Origin: Membranipora membranacea
Taxonomy: Eukaryota; Bryozoa; Gymnolaemata; Cheilostomatida; Membraniporidae
Direction: 5' to 3'
Length of the DNA stretch: 64,000 bases
Assembly (NCBI GenBank): GCA_914767715.1
Contig: OU612069.1
Coordinates: forward strand, 13,825,387 to 13,889,386
The notes under the pieces were generated by a model. That model was not told the origin of the DNA. It worked only from the letters and a program-made list of their open reading frames with translations, and searched no databases. Position numbers and translations under genes: made by a program. Of the stretch, positions 12,901 through 25,200 are shown piece by piece. Numbering within the stretch: the first letter of the stretch is position 1; every line of letters starts with the position of its first letter.

Positions 12901-13489
12901 AATTTCATTCAAAAAGTCTGAACAGTGCAAGAGGATACTTCTACTACTACTACTACTACTAGAAAGGTATGAAATGTTGATTTCTCAATTTCATTTACTA
13001 TGCCTTGTCATGGTGGCTGTGACTGAGTGATTACGCAATGTTACTACAAATATGATCTCTCTTTGTAGCATTTGTTTTAGTATAAGCCATGCCTCAATGC
13101 AAGTGTAAGTATCTTATGGCAACAAGTGTAACCTAATACTCTCTTTGATCAATGTTTCACGATTTATGATCAAATAAACTCACGTCCATTTATAGTCTCG
13201 ATACCTTTCTATACTGTGTGACAAACCATGATAATGCTTGGTTTTTTTGTCTCGTTATCAGGACAGGTGTACGGACTGGATCCTGATGGGGCACAGCAGC
13301 ATTTGAGGTCGGATGCTCTTCCTGACACCACCGCGACACGCTGAGAATCGAACAGGGGAACTCTCGATTGAAAGACCCATGCCTTACCCATTGCGCCACG
13401 GCCGCTCGGAGAATAACGACAAGAACACTTACTTTCTCCTTTATCTCATCATCTGATAATCCCTGTCTCACTGCTGTAGACACAGACAT
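9987..13489 (-). CDS. METTL27-like class I SAM-dependent methyltransferase, copy 2
   Basis: Six minus-strand exons: 13489-13433, 12731-12560, 12210-12152, 11858-11726, 10792-10700, 10177-9987. Phases close to 705 nt, giving 234 residues. Four of the six exons (59, 133, 93 and 191 nt) are exactly as long as in copy 1; exon 1 is two codons longer and exon 2 one codon shorter. The start is MSVSTAVRQGLSDDEIKEK. SAM motif I is ILDIGCGTG at residues 83-91, followed by NIDGLDPS and YYDMAVSVSAF; the protein ends in a GDSGLLLVIKK strand. The role is as for copy 1: a probable SAM-dependent methyltransferase of unknown substrate. The reading frame is intact, so the pair looks like two working tandem duplicates. 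A SINE sits about 20 bp downstream of the exon 1 donor, and other repeats occupy introns 4 and 5. Confidence 0.9.
10311..10514 (-). repeat. tRNA-derived SINE, family 1
   Basis: Minus-oriented copy in intron 5 of METTL27-like copy 2. It shares the body (CACATACC..., AGGGCGAGGCTGCA, GGCCAACCAA, CCCCAGTAG, GGACTGCAG) with copies at 37.1, 48.0, 54.7 and 55.9 kb and, on the plus strand, 34.2 kb. A box B-like TTCGAACCC lies at the right end. The A box has decayed. Confidence 0.8.
11515..11625. repeat. Partial copy of the fold-back element seen in gene A intron 8
   Basis: The segment beginning CACCCAGAAGTGCT and ending CAGCTGCCAG matches the right arm of the inverted-repeat element at 21806-22247. 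It lies in intron 4 of METTL27-like copy 2. Confidence 0.65.
13190..13411 (-). repeat. tRNA-derived SINE, family 2
   Basis: Minus-oriented and near full length. On the minus strand it starts GAGCGGCCGTGGCGCAATGG (a box A-like region), carries a box B-like stretch near 13350 and ends in GACTATAAATGGACGTGAG. A second copy is at 58437-58677 on the plus strand. Its head lies only about 20 bp from the exon 1 splice donor of METTL27-like copy 2 (13432). Confidence 0.85.
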
Positions 13490-14631
13490 AGCTCCTTCTC
13501 AAAATATCTCTATTCTCAGATTTTATATTGTAATAATTTTAGAAACTAGCGAGCTTGAGCTCAGATGTTGATGTGTTGAAATCAGAGCAGTGCCCCACTT
13601 ACACATTTCAAAGCTGTCAAAGCTGGCATAGCACTATATTTGTTTTATATCACACAGTAATGAATGGGCCAGCTAGCATGCAAAGTAGATTACCAGCAAG
13701 GCCATTACTTTGATATGCATGTAATAACAACTTCTGAAAGTGCCTGGATTCAATTTTGAGTGTGTTGTAGATTTCATTCAAGTGTTTATTTAGTGAAGGT
13801 CAAATGTTGATCTACATTTCATCTCAACCACAATGTCCACAAACTCAAATAACTGTCAACTTGTGGCTAGGAAAGCGTTGTGGTATTTGTAGTAACTATT
13901 GTCAGATTTTGATTTATAGTGAACCCAAATTCTGACCTGCATTTTGAAAAGGCTGAAAACTGTACCATCAAAATTCGCTGCACTGGCTCATCAACGAGGG
14001 GCTAGAAGCATCAACTAAATAAGTAAACTTTCAGCTGACAAAATTTTTGGGACTCCCTATAAACATCGCAATGGCAAATTTGGAACTTTATTACAGTTTT
14101 GCAGTCGTAACTAGGGCTACACACATAAAAATTATTGATCTTGATTAATCATGTAGGTCTAGGGGCAGCAGGAATCTGAATGAAATGGCCTCAAACACCA
14201 TTATTGGAAGAACCAATGTCAGAATCAGCTTGAAAAGGTCTGTCGGGATTTATGGTTCATATATAAATAGTTGCTGGCGGTAACCAAGGAATTCATGCCT
14301 GTAGTTCTCACTTCAAATGATGTTGGCAAGCATCTCAGACTAGTATGGATGTTCTGAACTGAATCAGGAATAACACCCAGTGACAGGAATTGAACCTGGC
14401 CAATGATATGATCACTCCTGATTCGTTTTTGAAGGTAATATCCTAACTATACATTCTACCTTCTACTAAATACTAACTTTCAATGCCATATTTCCAGTAA
14501 AACCACATTCACATGCCAAATTATTTTGGTTTACTATATTGGGCTTTTGAATTACAAACAATCCCGATAGCGACATAGTGATACTATATAGTTCACAATT
14601 TTATTTCTCGTATAACATTGCTCACATTTTG
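13490..14631. other. Spacer upstream of METTL27-like copy 2
   Basis: Holds the probable promoter/5'UTR of the methyltransferase gene and the 3' flank of the lectin gene. No exon or clear repeat is seen. Confidence 0.35.
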
Positions 14632-14901
14632 TTATCCGATTAAATCCCACATATCTTTTGACATGGTTTCACATATGAACGGCTTTTCATTGCTACATAT
14701 GCTTACGTTCCAAGTGAGAAAAGTTCCATACCGTATCTCCACACACTTTTCATTGTTAGGGTCCTTTGGTTCAGCTACATTCCAGTTGGTGTATTTAACG
14801 ACCTTAGTGTTACTATAGTCTGATATCCACATCCACTGGTTATCATCAAAGTTGGCACCAATCCAGAATTTTCTGTTTCGTAATCCTAGGAATCATCAAC
14901 G

Positions 14902-15996
14902 GCGGGTTCTGGAAAACGCGGAAAGGCGGAAAATCAGTTTCATCGCGGAAAAGTGTTTTCCGCCTTTTCAAAAACGCGAAAAATCGTTTTTCACCTTGAA
15001 TTTCATGATGATGCTAAAAAAAACTCCTGAAAAGACATTGAGACATCACCACTGTATCATATGAGTGCTTTTGGTAAAAATCAAGTGATAAAAGTAATTT
15101 TCTTGGAAAACGCGGAAAATATTATTTTTCTTCAAAAATTGATCTCAATGCATAGAAAATGAACTGTAACCCATTAAGATATCATCCTCATCTTTTAACG
15201 GCCTGAATTTCAGGTTTTTCATTTTTGGAAAACGCGGAAATGCTAAAAAAAACTACTGGAAAGACGTTGAGACATTACCACTGTATCATATGAGTGTTTT
15301 TGGTAAAAATCAAGTGCTAAAAATAATTTTTTTCTTACCTCAACAAGATAGCTGGGGGTTCCCCTATAGGAGGGGGGGGGCGACTTATACGCCATTCCTG
15401 GTTAACCCCCAATAAGGTAGAAATAAACATTTAAGTAAGTACAGTAAGTTGCTGGAGAACAGCATGGGCAGGGCAAGAACTTTATAGGAGGAAATTCGGC
15501 CTCGATACTTTAGAAAAGGCCAAAAATTTAGCACCAAACGAGAGGAGTTTATAACGGAACTCCCTAACTATTTTTTGGAAAATGCGGAAAATATTTTTTT
15601 CCTCAAAAATTGATCTCAATGCATAGAAAATGAGCTGGAACCCATGAAGATATCATGGTACGTCATCATCATCATCATACAGTGGTGATGTCTCAATGTC
15701 TTTCCATGAGTTTTTTTTATCATCATCATGAAATTCAAGGTGAAAAACAATTTTCCGCATTTTCGAAAGCGCGGACACGATTTTCCGCGTTTTCCAAACA
15801 TGAAAAAACCTGAAATTCAGGCCGTTAAAAGAGGGGGATGATATCTTAATGGGTTACAGTTCATTTTTTATGCATTGAGATCAATTTTTGGGGAAAAAAA
15901 TATTTTCCGCATTTTCCAAAAAGATTTTCGAAAACGCGGAAAACGCTTTTCCGCGATGAAACTGATTTTCCGCCTTTCCGCGTTTTCCAGAACCTG
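14902..15996. mobile_element. Fold-back MITE-like insertion with 8-bp target duplication
   Basis: The termini are inverted copies (GGTTCTGGAAAACGCGG at both ends, extending over 150 bp or more). The 8-bp direct repeat CATCAACG flanks them at 14894-14901 and 15997-16004. The interior has a second pair of related segments at about 15100-15170 and 15575-15660 in the same direction, suggesting two nested or tandem units. No transposase is present. An 8-bp duplication is typical of hAT elements, so a non-autonomous hAT relative is plausible. It lies in the last intron of the lectin gene, about 10 bp from the acceptor. Confidence 0.85.
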
Positions 15997-16633
15997 CATC
16001 AACGGTGCGATAGTAGTGTGTGCCAGTAAAAAACGATGTATCAATATAACAACTCAATCCGAACTTTGTATTGATTACTTTGTAGTTGTCTTGTTGTTGC
16101 TGTTGTCAGAATTATAACCATTACTCCCATAACAAAATTCTCAACAACTAACTCATTGCATCAAATTCTTGCTACATATCTTTTGTCAATACCCAGTTGA
16201 GAAGCTCAGTGTCAGCATCACCAAGTAGGGTGCTGTAAGGTCTTCGCAAAACAATGTTTGGCATATTATAGTTAGCAAATCGAGCTGATTCTGAAATAGA
16301 TTATTGAATTATAGTATGCTTAGGCCACTGAATTTAGCTTTCTAGGGGAGGCTGCCTCCCCTAGAACTACAGGCCTGAGTACTCACCAGGGGTCATGAAG
16401 ATATGTCCACTGATGAATGCGCTCATCTCTGCGGAGCTGTTAGTCACTAAACTTGCTCCAACTTCAGCACATACTTCGTTTGCCTGATTCCATGAGGCGT
16501 CATTTGTAGCACATCCCATGATTTTTCACCCAACCAACAGAACATTCTGAACCTTCTCTGACACCAAAGAACCCTTGCATATGAAAAGCAAATCAGAGGT
16601 GTAGATGCAAAAGCATGTATGCCTCAGTCCGGT

Positions 16634-16686
16634 ATGTCCATGTCCATGTCCATGTCCATGTCCATGTCCATGTCCATGTCCATGTA
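16634..16686. repeat. (CCATGT)n hexamer microsatellite
   Basis: About eight perfect tandem copies of a TGTCCA/CCATGT hexamer. The CPCPCP reading frame over it is an artefact. Confidence 0.95.
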
Positions 16687-17699
16687 TGTCTCAGTCAGGT
16701 TGGAGCCCATCTTGGGCTCCAATGAAGATCGGTGATCAGCAGAATTCAGCCAAATTAGAATTCAGGACATTTTATTATAGAGAGGCAGGCTCTTCTATCT
16801 TTTATTTTATTTGACATAAGATGTATTTGAAGGTTTATCTCACCTATAAAAAACTTAACACACTTTTAACTTTTTAAACAGCTCACAATGTTATTTTGTC
16901 ATGGTCTCTCCTTCTCTATACAAGGGATTAGCAATGCCTAATCGAAATAATTGGTATTGGTTGACGATACAAAAAGTTATAGATGTCCAGTAAATATATT
17001 GAGAGGAAGGGAAAAGTTTAAAATGAGAGAGAAAATGGAGGGATTATATTGGGTCTCACTCCTCTACACAGTCTGATTCTGATTCATTAGACCATAGACA
17101 TCAGACCTTAATATGCGAGAACTACCGTTGGTGTAACGGATAAGGGCAGGGGCAGGAAACAAGGATCCCTGCTTCAAAAGGCTATTTTGCAACCCATAAC
17201 TCTAGATTTATACATCATGGAATTATTATGTTTAGAAAATGGGGACGCAAAATGCAAAGAAGGTTGAGACATTTGTGAGAACGCACTGTACTCATTCCTA
17301 ATCACATGATACAAGGCTTACGGTAATTTTACACAGCTATTGATCATTGAAACTATCTAAAACATGTCAGACGCACTGTTTTCTTTACAAAGGAAACTAC
17401 CATGGAGGTATTACCCACAAATGACTGACCGTTAAACATCCAAATATAAGGCTACAAATTTGTTATTTATTGCGTAAGTGCTTACCATGAGAAACTGCAG
17501 CCAGTTGAAGTAGGACAATGCAGCGTTCAGAAGAGATTTTATTATGGCTGCGGATAACTGCTCTACTCAAGGTAATCCACGTAGTAATTGCAAGGCAATA
17601 TGTAAACCTGTCACTTAGCCACTCAGCAAGAGTATTCACCAAAAATATGTTGTTTCCCACAAAAGATAAAACCAGCAAAATTGATAATGAAGGTGCCAT

Positions 17700-19275
17700 A
17701 GCTCAAGACTGGCTAAACTAAAATTGGGTTTCTTCAAAAAGAAGATACCGTACTCATATGAGGGTAAGCCCTGGGGTTATTGGTCTATCTTTATCATTGA
17801 GAAAGATCTAAAATATTTGAACAATATTTGAGCATTCAAAGTTACAATGAAAATAATGACAATCGTGCAATTATCATTTAAATTATATTTGCATCTTTTG
17901 ACACAGAACATTGAACATTTAGGTGGACATATCATATTAAAAGAAGGCTTGCCAGGTTATATTTGAATGACAATCCTGTAACAACACCAAAAGCCATCTT
18001 AATTTTATTTGCATGCACTGTGATTTGTAATAAAACAGGGGTCAAAGGCGTCAATTGACAAAATTTTGAAATTTCCTAGATATCATCCACCCAAGCTTGG
18101 AACGAACATTTTTTTTTCAATATTTTTCAAATATTTTCAAATATATAAACAATATTTTTCAAACCTTTGAAGTTGATTTTTTTGCAATCACAAGTCAGTG
18201 TGGGTTTAGTCTCTCATTTGCTCTCTCATTCATTTTAGGATGTTAATGTAAGTTTTGTAGGAAATTCAATGTATTAACTGCGGTACGATCAATCAGGAAG
18301 AGGATCAGTTCTTGGGAATTCTCTTTTTATCATTGATTAATTTTGTTGAGTTAAATTTTGCTGAGGGGAACATTTTAGTTGCACTCAGATTCTGGTCCTA
18401 TTGATCAAACCAAAGAGATAAAGACAAGGAGACGCAACAGCCTTATATTTACAAATTAATGTCGTCTCACTGGCGGAGAGTTATCCCCTCCTATCAAATA
18501 GCAATTCCTCTCCAACAACCAATAGGATGTCAGCAATCTCCAGTCTACAGATATTAATCTGATAGGTCAGCACGAACTTACTATGGTCAGCAGAATTATT
18601 ATGAATTATGTAGAATATAATGCTGCATTGTAGAAAAATATTTTGCAGATAGTCGACTGTCAAATATCTTACGCCAGGCTACAAATTAAACATGCCAATT
18701 TCCTTCTGAAGGTTTCTGTGGTCTGAATATGCTTTGATATGCAAGGTCAAGCTACGCAGTAACGTAAGGTAATACAATGCGATTTTCACAGATAATAACT
18801 TTGAAGGGTAGGTAACTCCAAAGAAGAAAGAAAAATCTTGTCAAATGAAAATTGTTTATTGGGCTATGGATTAATTTAATAGAGTAAGTATTTATATGCA
18901 ATGCTGACTTTACTGGCTATTGTTGAAAGCATATTTGTATTCAAATATGTAAAGTGCTATGCCTCTCCACAGAATCACCATATATATATATCTTTAAAAA
19001 AAACAAAGTACTGGTGGAATGACGTGAGGGAAAATGGCGCAACACAGCTTTGGGCGTGGTCAAGTTTCTTGTTGGTCAGCCCTTAGAATGCACAAATAGC
19101 CCATAATATAAACAAAAAGATGTACAACACCCTAGTTAGCCAGAGCTAAAGATTGGATGCAATTAAATCAGCCATCATCACTGGCTCTGAAATATCCTGT
19201 GCGAACCTTGAATAACCGGTTTATTTGTCCAGGTTACAATGATAAAAATTTCGCCAAAGTATTATTATCAAATTC
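17700..19275. other. Spacer between the lectin gene and RING gene A
   Basis: No supported exon. It holds the 3'UTR of gene A, near its right end. The segment at about 18277-18420 is an inverted copy of 34890-35040 (shared blocks GTACGATCAATCAG, CTTGGGAATTC, GCTGAGGGGAACATTTTAG), so it is a dispersed repeat. A T-rich stretch lies near 18110-18185. Confidence 0.5.
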
Positions 19276-22200
19276 TCAATAACTATCATCGCTCCAGTCA
19301 GACCCACTCATTTCCCAAATGACATCATCTCGCTCTGGATCTCCTTCCAGCCTCACACTGGAATCATCATCATCGTCATCCTCACTGTAGTATTGGTATC
19401 TCACATGTTCGAGCTCTTCGTACAGACAAGGCCATAGTGTTTTCCTTTGTCGAAACTTTACCAAAGCTAGCTCACTACCTATTGAAGAAGAATGATCGCA
19501 TGTGGGATCATTATGTTACACTGTCAATTGCAAAAAAAAATCCTACAAAGAAGCTTACACACTGCTGGTCTTGTAGCAATCACGTATTAACCATGAACTT
19601 ATATAAGTGATATATGTTCCTCATTGTGTACGCTATATAATTCACTGGATTAGTCGAGATAGATCAATATATCTGGCCACTATCTGCAGGGTCTAAGATG
19701 GTTGTCTTTTTTTTAACAACATAAATAGTAGCCCAACTCTTAGCTTAATTACAGTGAACTTGTTTTTGAAAGAAACAAAGTACAAGCACCTAGACAACAG
19801 TATTTAGCCCTGATAGTAGGAACAAATCCACATTCAAGGGCATGCATTATTCTCTATGAAGGCTCCGTAGCCTCAACCAAAATATTAGGTGCAGTTATGG
19901 AACAAAGGTAAAGATATGTTACAATAGCCCCTAGGACAATTAACTAATAACTGTTCATGACATTTAAACTACATAAGAACCCACTTGTGCCACATTTCGG
20001 GTCTTGTATGTCCATTTTTGTCAGCTCACCAACATCTTCATGAGTGATTCCAGCCCAGTCAAGAAACGGCTTCTCAACATCAAACTTGATCTAGCAAAAT
20101 TTTAAAGCGTATGATGAATGAAGGATTAAACTGATACAATATACAAAGATGATAAACGCAATCTAATTAGGTACTTTGTTGCTTTAAGTATGGCCTCCAT
20201 AATATTCTCAAGATAACTGTGATATCGTAAAGCATATACAGGGATTTTTAACGTTATAAATTATGATCATTAACAACATAAATAATTTACCTGAACTTTA
20301 TCTCCAACACAAGGCCTGCAATAGAGTTCAAGATCGCTGGGTTTACAGCTCCATGTTGTTTGACATTCCCAGCACAAATCATTCCATCCATCTCCCCACT
20401 GCACTTCGATGCCATCAATCTCGTTGCCATGCTCAACTGAAGACACTCGGCCATGAATGCTTGGATGTGAACCGCGCCAGCCTCTTGATGGTCTATTGAT
20501 TTTTGAGTTAATTCGAACGCTGTCAGATGTCTATCATGCAAGACAATAAGATTTATGAATGCAATTTATTTTCATTGACATGTAACCTCACAGTTTCTTC
20601 ATAAACTGTTGGCCATCTACTGTACCCTAACCCTTTTTTTCATAAATGGCTCCTCACACATTTGAGAATAAAATGACTACTGAATATAAAATTACTTAAA
20701 TAGGTTGGGATCCTTTCACCCCAAGATGCGTTCATCCCAACAGTGGATGTACATAGATTACGAAAAGTGCATACTTATTGTCAAAGATCCAGGATTGCTT
20801 GGCCGTGTTTCAAATTTAGACTTTGGTCCTGTGTGCTGAAACACAAACAAGTACATGAACTGACAAAGCATACCTTAAAACCGCAGCCGGGAACCTTTTC
20901 TATAGATGAGTAATATGTCTCATACTTATTCTTGAACTCGAAGTCAACAAACACAGTAAAGTCTCCACTTGCTTTGCTATCTCCAATCTCTTTCAGCACT
21001 CCTGTTTCTCTGAACGTACATATTATAACTCAAATTCCCATAAATATCTGTATATATTTTTGTGGTTATTAAGGAGCTGGGCTTCTAATGTGTATCAAAA
21101 TGGTTTATAAAGTTTTATATGCTACCCTTTGTGGTCCGATCACCAGAGTCCATGTACAGTCATTGTTGATTTCAATCGGTTTATCAGGATTATGTGACAG
21201 GAATAGTAGTAGAGAAAGAACATTTTCCAGAACATTGTAAACACTCATTTCTAACAGAAGCAAAGGACAAAAAACCCAATAAACATACCCATTATATGAA
21301 ATATGGCGGTCGATTTTTATCATGACTCCTCCTCTTAAATCACCATTGCGTAGCTTGTTTACATTTCTAGGATTGTTACTCGGTGATTTCAGCCTGACAG
21401 TGTCCCCGATGTAAGGTAATCTTGACTTCTTGTACGATCTCACCAGGAAATCAGACCGGACTGTCCAGCATATCCTCTCAGGAAACAGCACTGTACACTA
21501 GATATAAATTAGAAAACTTGCTGGTGATTTACATAGCTAGGGAATCGACATGCAATAGTATAAACTTTTTTTACAAAAAAAAACACAATTCTTATGAATA
21601 AGGACATGGTCACATTGTTTGTTAGCTTGATAAGTGTTTGATTTCATGTTTTGGGTTGAATGTGGCTCTGATATCATGGTTGTCATTTTTGGGCTTATTA
21701 ATATATTTCAATTGACTATGAATTGGTTACCAGTGCATAAGTAGGTAATTTTCATATTGAGTGATACAAGGTCTGCCTTGTAAAGCTTGCCAAGATTGGC
21801 TAACTTAGGAAGGAGCAGCAATACATAGTATGGCAGGTAGTTATGCAGTAATTATGCATTATTTCTACATTTAGAAAAGTCAGAGCACTTCTTGGTAAAA
21901 ATTATGTATAGTAAGAGAATTGGGTGAATTAATAAATGAATTTATCTATTATTGTAAAATGTCTCCCTAGCTTATATGGAAAAATTAGTAATTTAAAGTA
22001 CTATGAGATGGTTTTTTATTTTGAACTTATGTGGAGAAGAGCAGTAATTAAAATGATTTTGAAATGGTAACTCATTATGTTGGCACAGCACTAGGCCTCA
22101 TAGATACCTCATAGCTGAGAAGGGAGGAAAATTTCTAACACTGTACATAATTTTTACCCAGAAGTGCTCTGAATTTTCTAAATGTGGAAATATTGCATAA

Positions 22201-25200
22201 TTACTGCGTAACTAGCTGCCAGACCATATTTTGCTGAGGTCCTTCCGAAGTCTTTCACAAATGCTTTAATTATAAATGGTTTCGTTTGAAAGCATACAGG
22301 AACAATTACGCAATATTAACAGATTTAATATCCATTACATTATGTGATAAACAAACTGTCATGTAGAACTACTTACCATTTTGTGCATACCAATTCTTTT
22401 GACCTTGTGTACAATGCCAATACTATCATATGTCACTTCAGTCTTCATAAGTTCTCTTATCCAATCCTCATCATGGCCAAAGCTAATCTGTACACTGTCT
22501 CCTGGGTGAAACCCATCAGAGAGAGGCACTAAAGGAGTGAATTATAAATTTTGTCAGCTGGAACATTACTAAATTGTTCATTATTTATCAAGCAGTAGTT
22601 GAGCTTATTGTCAACTTCCCATTGTAGCCTTACCTGAAATGCAGAAGCCAAAAAATAATTGCAACTGAAAATGAAAATGAGATGTGTATTCAGCCATTTT
22701 AATCTCTGTAGCGTTGCATATCACGTGAGAATTCACGAACAAGCCGAGCCCCAGGAAGAACAACACATATTCAGGCAGGTGTGTTCTGATTGTTGAGGCT
22801 AAGGTTTGATTCCTGGCGCCGACTAACATCATGATTTGGCCCTGGCAAGCCATTCATCCTAGCCAGGTCTGTTTGGATCAAAATCGTAAATACAGGAGGT
22901 CTACTGTGTGCTCCCATTCTGCCTATTCGAAAAATGAGTAGCCGGCAATGGCAGGCAAGGGTATAGGTTAGCTATCCCATACAAGCTACCTGAGCTTAGG
23001 AGACCTCGTTAAATAGGGTGGTCATATAAGACCTAGTAAATATATACATAGTGAAAAATATAGAGAAAAGCAGAAGGCTGATTGGCTGATTCAGATGCTT
23101 GAATATGATATTATGTATGTGCACAAAAAATGGTCTCTTAAAATAAACTGTGCTGTGTAGTGTGGTTGAGCTGAATTGTTACATTTACTAAATTCATGCT
23201 TGACATACCACATGGTCTCTCTGAATTGATATCCTCAAGACGTACTGTGAATTTCTCTGCAGACTTAAGATCATCTATCTCCATTAGCTCATATTCTCTT
23301 TGTCTTGTAGCAGTTTTCAATCTCTCCCACACAGCCAAGTTTACACTTAACTCCTCGGAAATCTTTCCAGCGTGTGTACTGATTTTATTCTTGAAGTTTT
23401 GATACTCCGCCTTCCTGACATTTTCAGCTCTCTCCAAAGTGTCCAGCTGAAATTCAAAGTGTCAAAGCAATCAGTAAATAAATAACTTTCAACTTTCAAA
23501 CAATGAGTGACGTCTCATAGCCAGTACAATAAATGCGTATGCTCGCCATTGGACACATCAAACAATGACAATCAATCACATGACATTGCATCAAATTATT
23601 ATAACAACTTTGTGAAGTGTGAATCAGATTGGCAAGTAAACTAAGATAAAATACACGTTTCGGCAGACCATTTGACAGATTCAACTGACCTTGGCTTTAC
23701 AGAGAAGTTCTATCGCCAGCTGGTGCTCTAGAATTGCCTGCCTTGCTTTGTCAATTTCCCTTGATATAGTTGCATATTTCCTATCAACATCTACAAGCTA
23801 GTAATAATGCAATAATAATAACAAATACTTAAAATCACATGCTGTAAAAGTTTTAATCATCTTGAATACTATTTAAGATTTGCAGGATATTGCTGGCAAC
23901 CACAACAAAATACTATATGGTACTTTTGTCCAGGTGCCATGCAAGAAGCTTCTAAGAGTTACCTTGTCGGATGTTGTGAGCCATTCTTTTGAAGCCTTGA
24001 CTGCTTCATTCACACGCTTTATTAGTTTCCGTCTCTGCCTCAGATCTGAAATTTAATTCCAACCATAAAATGGCAAACTTTTACTGCCGGTGTTTTTTTA
24101 ACTAAATAGAGGTTTAATTACCGAATATATTGCTCACCACCTGTGGTGTAATGAGCAGGTTTCTTTGATATGTTATGATCAAATCCTGATTGCCTCACCT
24201 TCAAGGTCCATCCCATCTGTCAATCCCGCATTTGCTAAAGCTCTCTTAGCTTTGTCGTTCTCCTCCGAACACTCCTTGCCTATGGAAAAAAACATGAATT
24301 TTAAATGGTTAAAGGATATATATGGGCTGTTTTGATCAATATTTTCTAAAATCAACCATTGTTTGTTACCCTTCCGTCACTTTTGTTCCCAAGTTATTTG
24401 TTGCATGTTGATATTTATAGCTTCCTCGTATTTTCTGTTGAACAAGTTTTGGTGAGAGATGACTTGTTGGACCTAAAACTTGAGAATCAATGACAATAAA
24501 ATCGATCACTTACATTTTGAGTTTTTGTCTACACTGGATTTATCTTTGAGTTGACTACTGGTTGCATCCGGAAGAACAATGACTAATTGTTCAGTAATGT
24601 AGTCAGAATCTGAAGGGTATACAGTTGTCTTGTTTGAGTCTGCTATTACAATAATATCTAATACGTCTTCCTCGTCATCGGAGGAACTCTGCTGATCCTC
24701 CGAGAGTTCTTCTTTTGGTGTATCAGAATGAACTAATTCTTCAAGTAAATATAAAGTAGAATATAAGATAGGGGAAAATTAGTGTTCCATAATTGAATGC
24801 TTGGATAATTGCATTTGTGTTTGGCTGCCTTGTATTTTCTTTAGAATCCCTTGACTTGCAGTTAAATGTCTTCAGGGTCAGTTTGATGACAGACAAGCAC
24901 TGGAATGAGGTTCTTGGTGCCAAAACGATCAGTCGGTGCTTCTATAAAGAGACTTGAACTTATGGCTCCAGATTGATTACACCATGACACCATCCTAAAA
25001 AAAATGATCGATTGATAGCTCTAATTAGTGAGCCTGGCAGTCACTAGTTGTGCGCTAACATTTCAATCGTTCCGATCATGCCCAAAATTCTCCCCATCCA
25101 CCCACCCTAGATAGGATTTGAACCTTTGGCTCTTAAAGCACCATTCCACTAGCAACAAATGGCAAGAGCCATAAAACATTGGACTGGTCGGGCCAGTTAG

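Larger units (their letters stand above)
14632..17699 (-). pseudogene. C-type lectin-domain gene, frameshifted
   Basis: The proposed exons are 17699-17486 (hydrophobic start MAPSLSILLVLSFVG, possible signal peptide; least certain), 16546-16387 and 14885-14632. The last two encode a C-type lectin fold: CSVGWVKNHGMCYK, then DASWNQANEVCAEVGASL, then across a phase-1 intron FWIGANFDDNQW, YTNWNVAEPK, CSNEKPFICE and the stop. Joining the first two blocks needs a one-base frame change at about 16501-16506, because the reading frame hits TGA just after CYK. The usual sugar-binding EPN and WND motifs read EPK and WNV, so calcium binding would be weak even if the gene were intact. The last intron contains a 1.1-kb fold-back insertion and an extra spliceable segment (about 16296-16150) that ends in a stop. 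A sequence error could also explain the shift. Confidence 0.6.

Noticed and set aside
16605-16814. CPCPCP open frame
   Set aside because: Translation of the CCATGT hexamer array.
17120-17200. tRNA-like stretch (GTTGGTGTAACGGATAAGGG)
   Set aside because: An A-box-like sequence only; no convincing B box, cloverleaf or second copy.
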